DNA of 64,000 bases, taken from positions 175,791,282 through 175,855,281 of the forward strand of contig JAHLJT010000631.1 of NCBI GenBank assembly GCA_031308135.1, in the 5' to 3' direction. The stretch is from Acheta domesticus (lineage: Eukaryota; Arthropoda; Insecta; Orthoptera; Gryllidae). The notes below the pieces were generated by a model. The model worked only from the letters and a program-made list of their open reading frames with translations. It was not told where the DNA came from and made no database searches. Shown here one piece after another: positions 1 through 11,829 of this stretch. Position numbers and translations under genes: made by a program. How positions within the stretch are numbered: the stretch's first letter is position 1; each line of letters starts with the position of its first letter.

Positions 1-1287
1 TTGAAATACAACATTCGTACTTAAACAACTGCAGATCTGCAATAAACATAGGGAAAACACATTGTCAGTGTATTGTAACTAACCTATCCACTAATACATT
101 TGGACTACTATTCCCTGATATCTACTGGTAACCTATTTGAATTATGACGATTGCCTCAAACCGGCAGAAAATAGAATTATCAAACAATCGCAATGCATCA
201 ATACTGGAAAAAAACAATGATATGTTCATGCTTAGCACGTTAGTTTATACAATAAACATCGAAAAAGTAATAAACAATTTCTTGTTACATAGTATAATTG
301 GCTCCTTGCCAGAAACTATGGGTTGAATTACTTTTAGCACTCTTCGTGTACTTTAAACTCGCTTATTTCAAATGCAAATTTGCTTACTCTAATAAAAAGT
401 AACTACAAGAACTTTACTTCCTGTTCCTAGCAGTGGAGCGTTCATAATTACATTGTGTTTGTGTGAGTAAAAACATGTAAGAAATGTCCTTCAAACAACA
501 TCACTATGTAGATTATCGATTATTTATGATGGAGTTACTCCTCGTAATTTTATTGAAGCGAGGTGGTTATACAAAATTATATATATTAGATTGCGTTTTA
601 CTTGTTCGAGGCCTTGCCCTGGCATTGCAAACATGCCTCGATAGAATGCGCCTGATTCTTTTTTCTTAATCCGTGTTCACTACCATTCCCCAACCATCGT
701 GAGCTGATCCCCCGTTCCCATTTGGCGCATCTCCCATGTTATCAAAACACTATGGCAGTTCTATGAATATACGGACGTCAGGACAAGGCAGGAACTGGAC
801 TCAAGCGTCATTGGCAAGAAAGAAAAAATGTTTTATTAGCGGCTTTTAAATGTGGCTGAATGGGTGAGCAGCTTTTGCTGCTACTAGCCACTAACATTCG
901 GATTGTTTATTTATTTTAAATGAAAATGTTGTAGAAGGGAGTTTTTTATCCGTCACCAAATTCAAAAGATAGTACTGGAAACAGTGTAAGACTAAAAACG
1001 ACGGTTGGGTAATCAGCGAAGGTGGAAAGAAATGTCTGAATTTTTTTCGTTACAACCGTCTGTTTTTAAGTTTGGAGTACAGTTGACTCCCGGTTGATTT
1101 CTTCCACCAAGAAGCAGGCAATACAAAACTAATTAATCTCTCCGTAGAAAGCAAACATTTCGACATTATTTTCGTAAGTAAAAATACCATACTTTTAAAT
1201 CCAAAAATATGCCTAAAATATGTAAAACCGTTGAAAATAAAGTAGTAATTGTACAATCCACTTACACACAACAATGTATCAATGACA
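1..1287. other. Unassigned AT-rich sequence
   Basis: No gene, repeat family or RNA is recognised here. Open frames are short and lack conserved protein patterns. The segment ends at an ACTAGT motif that begins an hp310-type terminus. Confidence 0.6.
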
Positions 1288-2058
1288 ACTAGTGTCACTA
1301 CAGAATGGCACAGACTTTCTTGTACTAGCTAGTTACTTTCCCGTATGCGTACGTATAGGCAGAGTAATGTGATAGTGTAAAAAAAGTTATGTAATGCTGC
1401 GCGAAAAAAACGTCGGATTTTCGGCAGAAAAATGTCATTGTGAGGCCCTGATAACGAAAAAGTGAATAAATCCAACTGCTAAATTAAAAAAAATCCCCTA
1501 ACACGTGTGTAGCCAAATCCATGTTTTGTGGGTCGTTGAAACAAAAAACAATTGAAAGAAAAACGTCCGTTTGTCTGCCCGTCTCTCCATCTGTCTGTCC
1601 GTGCATCCATCTACGAACATTGCGTCAATTTCTTAAATACGGATTCACATTTTTCAAAGAAAATCGTCATTTAGGACGAGATTTTACTGTTCTTAAATGT
1701 TCTTAAAATAATATTTCTGTTCTACTATTAGGAAATCAAAAATTAATAAAATGTCAAAGAAATTTACTTTGGGCGGATATAGATGGCAACTTGCAAGAGA
1801 ATGTGGCCAAGTCCGAGAGACGGACGGACGGACGGACGGACGTTTTGTTTTCAATTGGTTTTTCGTTATCAAGAACTCACAAAACAGGGATTCTAACTGC
1901 ACCACGGGTTAGGAGATTTTTTCTTAATTTAGCAACTGGATTTATCCACTGTTTCCTAACCAGGGCCCTGTAATAAGACTTTCTGCCGTAAATCCGCCGT
2001 TCTTTCGCGCAGCATTACTAACATTCCCTATACTTACGTACGTATAGCATACGGGAAA
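1288..2058. repeat. hp310 repeat, short copy ending in an inverted 5' arm
   Basis: The block opens with an orphan reverse-complemented hp310 3' terminus (ACTAGTGTCACTACAGAATG). A plus-strand copy then starts at 1335 (ACTTTCCCGTATGCG). That copy has lost its middle: the TCTG/TCCG microsatellite near 1566-1606 is joined to the usual 3' block, which stops near 1812. From about 1816 the 5' part reappears inverted, with GACGGACGGACGG, the CGCGCAGCATTAC motif and a terminal ACGGGAAAT at about 2050-2058. The two 5' arms are each about 250 bp and could fold back on each other. Orientation and order are read directly; how it arose (insertion of a second copy or local inversion) is inference. Confidence 0.75.
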
Positions 2059-5000
2059 TAAAGAATGATTAAGGCCTACAAAGATCTGTTTTTTGTGTTT
2101 CTCATAGAAGTTTACCTTTGTTTACCTTTATCCTTGAAATTGTTTCCAGTTTAATCCAGAAGATGCAAACAAACGTTCTTCTCACAAAGAGAATTGATAA
2201 ATTTGCTCGCGAATTATTATTTTATGACATATAAAGCATTTTTATTTGAATAAAAAATATAATTTGATGTATAAACATTTCCAGCAAAACTAAGACATTT
2301 TCAATTATTCTCTCAATTTTGACAATATTACATATTTTATAAACATATTAAAACATACTATATTACTTAAGACACGGAAATCGTAAAAGTGGATGGTTAT
2401 GTAATCGGCCCGCAAGGTCGTAAATCAAATCCTAGACATTTACCGGTTGGGGCAATCAAAAGCGTATGAAATTGTCTAAATTTCGTAAGTAGCACTATCT
2501 GAAACTCCTGTAAGTTTATGAACTAGATGCATTTTTATAAAAAAAATTTAGATAACATTTTTATACAAAAAAATATTGTAATCAATTTATTACTCTATTT
2601 ATGAGCTGAAAGGCATCTATAAGTCAATTTTTAACAAATTATTTCGGCAAAGTTCATATCAGAAGCAATGAAATAAAATAAATGCCATAAAATTATTTTC
2701 TTAATTTAAATACGAAAAAACTTTTTTGGCGGTAAGTACTTACCGTGTGGATATTTTAGGCTCGTATTTTGAAAATAATATTTTGTTCATTGAAACATGT
2801 GGGGAAAAAACTGAGTAGAATTGCAAACTAAGGCCGAACCCCCCTTTATTCGGCTAGAGCATTTGTAGAAACATAAAAAATTTGGAAATTTTTATTTTAA
2901 ATTTTGAAAGCTTTCTTAAGTAGGTAAAATGGTAAGCGAAAGTAAGAAAATTACGGCATTGAAAGAAAAATTTCAAAATCAAATTGATTCACAGTTGTAC
3001 TTCAAGTTGACAGGAGGAACTGTTTAGGTGTTAGAATCAAACCAAGGCATTTGTTAACAAGGAAAATATAATTTGTCTTTCAAAATTTCTATTGTGGAAA
3101 ACTAATACAAAGGCTTTTTATTTCAAAAAAATGGTTAAGCACATTTCAGACGAAATCTTCAGCTTTCCTCGAGTGAAGAAGTATCCTGAGTTCTCCCGAA
3201 GGTGAGATCTGTGAACAAAAGAATAACAATATTAATAGGGCGAAGTACAAAGCACTTTACAAGTACGCGAAGTACTTTGACACTTGCCAAAGTTATTAAA
3301 ATTTGAAAACGGATTTTTAAAAAATTCTGAGTATTAAGAAACTAAAATCAATGGGTTTACTTTTCAGAGGTTATTATAACATTTACGTCTTAGTAAAAGT
3401 AAAATCAAACTAATGAAAGTCAGGAAAAAAATGTATCTACCTTTTGTGTCAGGAACATCACAATCTTTAAACATACCATAGTTGCAACGATATATCAGGA
3501 ACATCACAATCTTTAAACATACCACCTTTATTGCAACGATAATAGTAAATATCAGGCTAGTTTTATCATTAAATTAATTTTGGAAGTATGTTTATCCACA
3601 TTGCAGTCTTTTTTATCTGTAATTCTGTGGTGGAAATGATCACAGAACTTCACTAAAGATGGCTGCAATGTGATCGAATATACATTTTATGGAGTTTAGG
3701 TACTACGATGTAACTGCGCTTCACATTTACAGACCAAAATTTCTGTTCATTTAGAGATATATCATACTTTCTGGAATAAACAACACCATTATTGTCATCC
3801 TACTACTTCTCGAGACGAACAGGAAAGGGCGTTTAAGCCGCCCTGAGAGCGCTGATGAATCATTCCCCTAGTCATTCGAACGATAATTATCCAACGAAGC
3901 TAGGAAGCAGCAAAAGAACATTCATTTCTTTCTGTCCCAGAGAGAGCAGCTTATTGTAGAGTAGCTAAAATCAAGAACAGACCCCCATTAGTAACCCTGC
4001 CCCTCCCACTCGAAATCTTCCGAGACTTGAGAAAAATTGTTAATCCACCCAAAACCCTCCTTGATGGACGCCCATGTGTGATCCTCGACGGGTGAACAGT
4101 GTTGACTATTGAGGATAGTCCACGGGAGTAATTCCTTTGCGAAGTGAAGATGGTTCAAGCCGCTTCCGCTTCCTCCAAAAAGGTATCAGCACAGCAGGAG
4201 AGGTTTTTTGATTCTGCGGTCAACCTGGAAGTAATGCACATTTCTTATAACACGTCGCAGATTTGAATATTTTTTATATGGCATCGCATTGTATTATACG
4301 TACTTCGTTTCGCGAACGTTCTTGAAGTCTTCTGGCTATATGCATTCGACGTTAGGGAATGAAAGAACACGTTATGACCTTCCCTGCCTCCTGTGTCATG
4401 TCTACCTATAACTAGGCACTTCCCTGGGCGCAATTCCCTCGCTGCGAGAACATTGCCTCGAAATATTTCCAAGGATTCCCCCGTGGGGGGCCGTTTCAGA
4501 ATGCTTTTCTCGGTCGATTTTTTAATAATTCAAAATTTAAATCTTCACTTCCTGAGAGAAGCATTCCAGAACGCCCCAATACCCGTGAAGGGTATTAACA
4601 ACGAAGAGCCCTGAGCTAGCCAGACTACAGGAGCGCGTTGTGTGTAAGGGGCTCTAATTAGCCCCTGAAGTCTAGCGAAGAACTAGACTAATCGAAAACT
4701 GCGCGCTTTCTACAGGCTCAGTTAATATGTGTACCTAGGAGCCTGTGATACATTCACGAGCTAAGCAACGAAGAAAGATTACAGAAGATCTAAACTATTG
4801 AACTAATATGACACAGAAGGCCCCATTATATCTAACCGAGCAGGGCGGTGGCTGTACATTCCACCCAAATATCCCGTTAGTCTTCTGCGAGGGTAGAGCT
4901 CTTCGAGAGTTAATGTAATTCATTGTTCATGGAAACAAATCTTAACTCAAACCAATAAAGAAGTTACGTTATGTACTTTGGCAAGATTTAGGGCATTAAT

Positions 5001-5060
5001 AAAAGCAGAGGGAAAGTGAAAATTACATCTTGCAAATGTTTAAAGTTGAAATGAGCAACA
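2059..5060. other. Unassigned sequence
   Basis: No convincing gene was found. Composition is AT-rich to about 3.7 kb and more balanced between 3.8 and 4.7 kb. Apart from the short duplication at 3450-3541 I see no structured repeat. Confidence 0.5.
3450..3541. repeat. Tandem duplication, 46-bp unit x2
   Basis: CAGGAACATCACAATC begins at 3450 and again at 3496. Both copies continue through CTTTAAACATACCA and end in a TTGCAACGATA-type stretch with small differences. This is a simple local duplication. Confidence 0.85.
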
Positions 5061-5340
5061 GTGAAAATGGTTCACAAGGTAATTTCCGAAGCAACTTTTC
5101 CCCTCGACATTTACGCGCTCTACGTACAGCCAGGGGAGGAGGACGTGGAGCTCAACGTACCCGCAGCGCATCCCTCAAGGACGCGCCTCGGCTGCGAGAA
5201 ACCACAAGATGACAACGGCCCTGCTCGGATTTTCCCCCATTGTACAGACCTTTCCGGGCGCCGCTGCAGACTTCGCACACAGGACCCACGCGACGCCCAA
5301 GCAGCCGAACAGCCCACCTTCCTTGACCACAGGAAACTGT
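5061..5340. other. GC-richer island of unknown nature
   Basis: Base composition shifts abruptly to GC-rich here. Several short overlapping open frames exist on both strands, which is what GC-rich non-coding DNA gives. None has a recognisable domain. The plus-strand frame from 5061 runs straight into the degenerate minisatellite downstream, which argues against it being a real exon. Confidence 0.4.
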
Positions 5341-5344
5341 ACGA

Positions 5345-5800
5345 TCACAAGCACTAGAAACTAAACACGCACGTCTTCCTTCATCACACAACGCCCACCA
5401 CAACAGGTCTTCCTCGACCGCACAAAACTGAACGAAAGCAAGCTTCAAAAAAGCAAAGCACTGCACATACTACTACACCATCACAGAATGCACACTCCAC
5501 AGCACCTCTTCATCGACCGTGCAAAATAGTACGCAAGAAGGCACTAGAAACTAAACACTGCACATCTTCCACAATTCCCACCACACAAAACTGGACAAAA
5601 GCTACACAATAAAAACAAATCACTAGAAATACACTTTCACCAACACAGAACGTACATTCCGGAACAGGTCTTCATCGTCCGTACAAAATAGTACGAAATA
5701 CAGCAGTGCAGAAACGAAACGCTGCACATTTTCAACTGCCTTCGTTCACATGTGCACTACAGCATGCTTTATTTCACCGCACAAAACACCAAAAAGAAAG
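5345..5800. repeat. Degenerate minisatellite, units of about 80-105 bp
   Basis: A phrase resembling GCACTAGAAACTAAACACTG, followed by CACATCTTCC, cacaccacaaca, GGTCTTCATCGACCGT and ACAAAATAGTACG, recurs starting near 5350, 5455, 5537, 5622 and 5702. Units vary in length and are well diverged. The array follows the GC-rich island directly. Confidence 0.65.
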
Positions 5801-6078
5801 CTATCAACACAACGCAAAAGTATACGTTCTTCGGCCTATGTCGACCCCACTGGCAGTGTATGTGACTTAACATTCAACGCAATGAATACAAATTCAGGTC
5901 GAATCTTTCTATGCCACTATGCAAACTACCACTTATTACTCCGCGCACTCTGCAGAGCCGCCCTCAGGGCCACGTTTTCTGAGACTGCGCACTCCCCTCT
6001 CCGCAGCGGCGGTCACCCCTTCGCGTCAAACCATTGGATGCGTCTCATTTAGTGCGGAAGAAAAGCATTTCATTTTTT

Positions 6079-6601
6079 ACTTTCCCGTATACATACGTGT
6101 ATACGGAGTAATATTCGTAGTATAGGAAAAGTTATGTAATGCTCCGCGAAAAAAAGGCGAATGTTTGGCAAAAAAAAATCATTGCCGGGCCCTGAAAACG
6201 AAAAAGTGAATAAAACGAGTTGCTAAATTGTGAAAAAAAATCCCCTAACTTGTGGTATAGCCGGATTCCCCATTTTGTGGGTCCTTAATACCAGAAAACC
6301 AATTGAAAGCAAAACGTCTGTCCGTCTGTCTATGAACAACCCTAGTACCTAAACCATACGTACGATTTCTTCGAAAATGAATACTCCCCCGTCTATCTGA
6401 TTCCAGTGGTACCGCGATTTTGAAAAACGTTCTCCAAATTTGGGAGTTCTTTACATGAAGTCCCTCAGAAATTTTCAAAATTTTCTCAAAAACGGCTCCA
6501 AATTGTTCTGTAGTATGTGGCAACTCCGAATAGCTAGACGAGACCAAAGAAAATAGAATACTAATACGGGAAAGTCTGTGCCATTCAATAGCACCACTAG
6601 T
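6079..6601 (+). repeat. hp310 repeat, internally deleted 523-bp copy with both ends
   Basis: It starts with ACTTTCCCGTATACATACG and has the GTTATGTAATGCT motif, a short TCCGTCTG tract and the first 310-bp module as far as TCTCAAAAACGGCTCC. It then jumps directly to the 3' block (GTATGTGGCAACTCCG) and ends in CACCACTAGT at 6601. It is a MITE-like deletion derivative, useful for defining both termini of the family. The flanking T run upstream matches other copies. Confidence 0.85.
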
Positions 6602-6864
6602 TTCAAATTTCATTGCAGTTTTACGCGCAATTCAAAAGAATCGACATTTTTGTTTATATTTATTTTATGTGTAATATATCTCTATAATTAATTTAATATA
6701 GACTTCGTAGTTAATGTTTACACAATGCACCGGGTAGGTTTGTAGATCACGGCCTGGCGTTCCTTACAGTCACGAGAGGGGAAGAGAAATGGGAACCGTC
6801 GAAAAGTCTTTCTCACGCGTGTAGTGCATGAATTGAAGGGGTAGTACATAAATATCTATTTTCA

Positions 6865-7545
6865 ACTAGTGGTGCTACTGAATGGCACAGATTTCCCCGT
6901 ATTAGTTTCCTGTTTCTTTGGTCTGAGTTAGCTATTTGGAATTGCCACATACTCGTGCCACCTACCATCAATCGCCTCCCAAAGTACATTTTTTATAAAT
7001 TTTCTTAATTTTTCCGTTTCCTAATGGTAGTACCGAAATATTAATTAAAGAATATTAGAGAACATTCAAACCTCGTCCTAAATGGCAATTTAATTTGAAA
7101 AAATTGGTGCCCTTTTTAAAAAATTGCGTTTCAGCGCTACTAGAAAAGCAAAATTTGAAGCTCTTTTTAACTGAAAATTTTTGAGTTTCCGAAAGACTTC
7201 AGTTGAAGTCATTTAAAGCACTTGAACCTACAATTACAATATTGTTTACAAATTGCTGGTAATGTGTTTATTAAAGATTTAGGAGACCTTTCAAAAACAT
7301 TACGTTTGTGTAATTTTTGCAAAAATAAAAAATACCCCAAATTGGAGTTTACGTGATATTAACGAGTGTAATTAGTACTATCCGTTTGAAAAGTTTGAAG
7401 AAACAATTTTGAGCCATTTATGAGAAAATGGTGTTTAAGCGGTTCTGAAAATACGGAATTTTGAGCTAGTTTTCACAGAAAACGGTTTAGTTTTCGAGAA
7501 ACTTTATTTGACATTATCTAAAGTATTCTCGGAATCTTCAACGAT
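6865..7545 (-). repeat. hp310 repeat, 3' half, minus strand
   Basis: ACTAGTGGTGCTACTGAATG at 6865 is the reverse complement of the family's 3' terminus. The sequence then follows the last two 310-bp modules backwards and fades out near 7545, so the 5' half and hairpin are missing. Confidence 0.8.
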
Positions 7546-8653
7546 TGCCTTTTTTCTTCTGGCAGAAAACCGGCAAACTTAAGGACTTGGTACTTCATCT
7601 CCTGTTCTAATTGTTGATAGCTATGCTGTCATTGGTAGGCATGTTACGGACGGATAGTTTGTGAGTTCATTCCTCTTCTTCCACTATGTAATGACGAGAG
7701 TCGTTTGCCCGTTATATATTGACCACTATGAATTGCCTATTTGAAGTAGACCATCCTTACTCGCGCCCTTCCATGATATTCCAGTAGAATTTGCGCTGGC
7801 TGCTTCGTAACTGACAGTTCTTACGATACTGTCAGCCGTAGGTGGGATGTACTTTCGAGTTTCTTTGCTATGGCAGTAAAATGTTGATTGAATATCTCGA
7901 TGACTTGGAGCAATGGTCGTATCTTGGAAATATTATTGCTTGACAAATGAGGCTCTTATTTTGAGTTTTTTGAGGTCCTTCTTTCAGATTATTTATCAGA
8001 CTCTTTGTTCAGATTCTGCATCAGATATTTAGTCATTTTGCCTCTTCATTCTAGTTTACTTTATTTCTGAAATTTTACTGTGTTTTTCGCAAATGCAGCA
8101 ACATTCTGGAGAAATCAGTTTTCCACATTCGCTTTAAAACGAACATTAGTATTTATTATCGAGAGTCAGTATTAGTATTTATATTCTCAGAAGTAAAGTT
8201 CGTCGACCCATTTCGGGCCACAGAGTGCTAGTGGTGACGTAGCTGAAGTCAAATGATGTAAGATGATAAATGGAACCTGAGGAGTCACAGTGGCGAGGAC
8301 ACGCAGTGTGTTAGTGCTTCCTGTCGTAACCTACCTGCAGCGCCTCGACTGAGCTATCTCGTCGGAATGCCGAAGAGCTCGCCGGCGGCGTGGGTAGGCG
8401 GCCGCTGACCGCGGCACAGCCGTGCGCGCGCGGGTAGGTCGAAGGCCAAGGTGGAGTTGCCACCTGACGAATGTTCATCATGCGGAGAATTCTTAAGAGA
8501 TGAATTGAGCGAGAGGCAGGGAAGTAGATAGAGGAAAAATTTGAACAAATACTGTATTGGGATTAGAATACGGTTACGGTTTGTTTACGAACTTGAGTGG
8601 TGCGAAATTCAAAATTTTGGTTAAATTGAAAAATCAATTTTGTTATTAATCAG
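7546..8653. other. Unassigned sequence with a small CpG-rich patch
   Basis: No gene recognised. About 8360-8480 is markedly GC- and CpG-rich (for example GCCGGCGGCGTGGG) against an AT-rich background. Its short minus-strand open frame has no recognisable features. Confidence 0.45.
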
Positions 8654-9193
8654 GCTATACTTGGATTTATTTAGAGCTGCCTCTGACGTAATTCAGCTGG
8701 TCCAGTGCCATCCAATCGGAAGGTTGCATGTCTCCATGCACATTTGCGGATTCCATGGTATAACGGTCAGCGTATCGAGTTGTTGTACCCAAGATTGCGG
8801 GTTCAAACTCGATCGAAGCCGTGATTTTTTTAAGGGCGGAAAAATTCTTCGTACGCCTTCCTTCGGAGGGGAAGTAAAACCGGCTGTCCCATGTAGTAGA
8901 TTTGCTGCATTTAAAAGATTCTCAAGCCTAAAAGAAGTCTCTGATCTAAATTCAAATCACCTGTTTCATCGCCTGAGATAATATCTTCTTTCTCCGCTAA
9001 ATGGTGAAAAAAGCGGAGCGAAATTTGCGTGGTCAGACGGAAGAATGGGCCCAATGGCCCGAGCCTCGCCAGGTAAAATAAGGTCTTAACTTTAACCATG
9101 TGATGTCGCTAGTGACGTGAAAGGTCCCGATTGGATGACATCGTAACAGCTGATGACCTATCAGACGCAGCTGTAAATAAATCACAGTATAGC
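8654..9193. mobile_element. Foldback / MITE-like element with ~90-bp inverted repeats, hosting a SINE
   Basis: The left arm (about 8654-8741, reading GGATTTATTTAGAGCTGC ... CCAATCGGAAGG) matches the reverse complement of 9100-9193 (GATTTATTTACAGCTGC ... CCAATCGGGACC). The match starts at CTATACT on both sides. The interior is almost entirely a tRNA-derived SINE, so the original element was probably only about 200 bp before the SINE landed in its centre. No transposase remains and the target duplication is unclear. The superfamily is not assigned. Confidence 0.7.
8749..9097 (+). repeat. tRNA-derived SINE, copy 1 (diverged)
   Basis: The head resembles the copies at 11830 and 21995: GATTCCATGGTATAACGGTC (A-box region), then GCGGGTTCAAACTCGATCG (B-box region). 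The body GCCGTGATTTTTTAAGGGCG and AAGCCGGCT follow, and the tail region has CCCGAGCCTCGCCAGGTAAA. It is more diverged than the other two copies and sits inside the inverted repeats of a small foldback element. A functional tRNA is excluded by the altered stems and the long 3' body. Confidence 0.85.
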
Positions 9194-9340
9194 AAAGCGA
9201 ACTTCTAGACTTACCATTTTTGAAGTCATGGGAATAGAAAAATTCCTTCACTCGAAATTTCAACGAACGTGCGAATATATGTAATTTAAACATATAAGCA
9301 GATTTCATTAAATCAGTGTAGGGATGGTACTGTTAGTATT

Positions 9341-9365
9341 TTAATAATAATAATAATAATAATAA
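9341..9365. repeat. (AAT)n microsatellite, 5' flank of the LINE
   Basis: A TTAATAATAATAAT tract runs directly into the truncated 5' end of the LINE. The same repeat follows the LINE's 3' end, so the element lies inside a TAA/AAT microsatellite. Confidence 0.95.
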
Positions 9366-11181
9366 CACAGCGGAAAGGGAGTAGTAGAAACAAGAAGTAT
9401 TCAGATTAACAGGGGAATTTTTCAAGGAGATTCACTATCCCCTCAGTTGTTTTGCATTAGTTTGATTCCTCTATCGAGACAGCTGTCGCACACTGACTTT
9501 GGTTACAAGCTCCATGGTGACGGAAGGCCTGTATCACATTTATTTTACATGGATGATTTTAAAGTGTTTGCTAAGAATGAAGCGATTCTCTCCCAAATGC
9601 TGTCTGTGATCAATGATTTTAGCAATGACATCTGCATGAAGTTTGGTCTTGACAAGTGTGCAAAAGCCAACTTAAAAAGAGGCAAAATGACTACGTCCGA
9701 GAACATTGAAGTTGATAGACACACTGTGATTCAAGATCTTGAGCCAGGTAAAACTTACAAATATCTGGACATTGAAGAATGTGAGACCATCTGGAACGAC
9801 ACAATGAAAGAGAGAATTCGCAGGGAGTATTATAGACGAGTGAGACTTGTCCTGCAGTCCGCTCTAAACTCAAGGAATAAAATATCAGCAATAGGTAGTT
9901 TGGCGGTGCTTGTAGTCGAGTACAGTTTCGGACTAGTAGACTGGACTGAGCAGGAAATTCGCATCATGGATCCAAAAACCAGAAAACTGCTTACAATGCA
10001 TCACATTGCCCACCCCCGAGCTGATGTACATAGACTTTATGTGTCACGTAAGGAAGGAGGAAGAGGCCTCAGACAAATTGAAGCCTCTTGGCACAATGCA
10101 ATAACCGGGATGGGAAAGAATGTAGTCAACCATCAAGATGACCCACTAATGAGGCAGGTCATGAAATCTGACCGAAGAATTGGAAACAGAGGCATTGCTA
10201 GTGAAGCAAGAAGCATTGCGAACAAGACTATGCAAGACACTCAGAATGACAGAGACACTTAACTTCTGATGCTACTTAACATGAAATTTGAGACACAGAA
10301 AATGTTAAAGAAATCGTGGAGAGACAAACCACTCCACGGACAATATCTAAAAAGAATGGACAAGGTGCAGATGAATAAAGATCAATCATTTACGTGGCTT
10401 AAAAGGGGAAGAATGAAGCCAGAATCGGAAGCACTTGTAATAGCTGCCCAAGATCAGGCCTTGAGAACATGACATTATGATAAAGCGGTTCTCAAAATTT
10501 CCCAAGATGATAAATGCCGCATTTGTCAGGAACACGTAGAAACCATCGATCATATTGTCTCAGCTTGTCCAATCCTAGCAAAGACCGAATACTTGAAAAG
10601 ACACGACAGGGTGTGTAGCTACCTCCACTGGCAGATCTGTACCACCCTCGAAGTTCCGAACACATGCCCCAAGTGGTACAAACACTCACCGAAACCGGTG
10701 ACGCCTGTTGGATTGTGTACGATATTGTACGACCAACAAATTCAAACTGATCGCACGATAGCGGCAAACAAACCGGATATAGTTATCCGGGATTTGGAGA
10801 ACAAATCGTGTTTACTTGTCGATGTTGCTGTATCTTGCGATCAAAACGTCGTTACCAAGGAGGCACAGAAACGTCTTAAATACAAGAGTTTGGAAATCGA
10901 GATCAGCCGAATGTGGGGAGTAAAAGCACTGGCCGTCCCGATAGTTATCAGAGCTCTGGGATTTGTTCCGCAAAATTTGTGTAAGAACTTGTCTAAACTC
11001 CCAGGTAATTCAAATGACTGGGAAGTGCAAGAAATCGCTTTATTTGGAACAGCCCACATTTTGCGCAAAGTATTGTAGAGCCACCGACAGTCCCTAGATC
11101 GACTCCTGAGGTAGCTGGTTGCAACCTGGAGTAGATTTTATATTCAGCCGACACATAACATTCTTAGTCGTGATTTAGAGG
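9366..11181 (+). pseudogene. Dong/R4-type non-LTR retrotransposon, 5'-truncated, two stop codons
   Basis: One continuous reading frame from the AAT repeat to a stop at 11076-11078 encodes the C-terminal half of a LINE protein. The order is RT motif QGDSLSPQLF, catalytic YMDD (9546-9557), a thumb region, SRKEGGRGL near 10050, a CX2CX8HX4C zinc knuckle (10515-10572), and a restriction-like endonuclease with KPDI ... LLVDVAV near 10770-10830. An RLE domain downstream of RT is the hallmark of the R2/R4/Dong group. Two in-frame stops, TAA at 10260 and TGA at 10470, kill it; the minus-strand copy at 39.4-40.5 kb has GAA and CGA at these codons. A 3' UTR of about 100 bp ends at the AAT repeat. Bombyx Dong is known to insert in TAA repeats, matching this site. 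No start or upstream protein is present. Confidence 0.92.
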
Positions 11182-11218
11182 AATAATAATAATAATAATA
11201 ATAATAATATTAATAATG
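11182..11218. repeat. (AAT)n microsatellite, 3' flank of the LINE
   Basis: About a dozen AAT units follow the LINE 3' end. They continue into a reverse-strand SINE-like 3' domain, so the tract can equally be read as that repeat's (ATT)n tail. Confidence 0.95.
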
Positions 11219-11300
11219 TCTATTTCTGGCGAGGCTTAGTCCGTAAGGTCTACTCTTCCACCTAACCAGTTAAGTATTTACAATTACATAATTACGTGTT
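11219..11300 (-). repeat. 3' domain of a SINE/LINE family, minus strand
   Basis: GTCTATTTCTGGCGAGGCTT and CTACTCTTCCACCTAACCA are the reverse complement of a 3' domain reading GGCGGAAGAGCAGGCC ... GCCTCGCCAGAAATA. A better copy lies at 31182. The full SINEs at 11830 and 21995 share a related GGAAGAGCGGGCCTGATGG ... CTCGCC segment, suggesting a common LINE-derived tail. Confidence 0.75.
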
Positions 11301-11829
11301 GTAATAATGTGTTGTAATTGTATTATAATAATGTGTTGTTACTTTTGTACAATTGTGTACACTATGTTTTGAATGAAGCACGATAATTGGGAGGGATTTT
11401 GAAGACTATGCTGATGCGAAATTCGACCTGTAAAGATGACCTGATGATTTGCAGCAAAATAATCTTTCATTGAGTAAGCAAATTTCAGATCCTGAATCCA
11501 ATAAGAAATGTGAGCACATTAAAGTATTGTCATCACCCCCAAGCACTTTAAGAAAAAGTTTAGAGATCATCTATCTGGTGTTCATTTACTATTTGATTGT
11601 GCAATTTCCCTACGGGGTAGCGGTGCACTGGACTCTTGCTCGTTTAACGCGTGCCTTCATGCTGCAACACTCGGAATGCAATGTCCTGACTCCGGCTCTC
11701 GGCTTTTAATAACTCACATGAATTTTTTAAGCGCTGGCGGGAAAAAAACTGGTTGATCTACAGATAATCTTCTACAGCAACTCACTTGCATCTGTTCGCT
11801 TCGTGTTGGCACTCTTCAACAAAGCTGCG
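11301..11829. other. Unassigned AT-rich sequence
   Basis: No gene or repeat recognised. There is a TGTTGTAATTGTATTATAAT-type low-complexity stretch near 11300. Confidence 0.5.

Noticed and set aside
5061..5357. 98-codon plus-strand frame in the GC-rich island
   Set aside because: It runs into the degenerate minisatellite, has no recognisable domain and competes with frames on the other strand.
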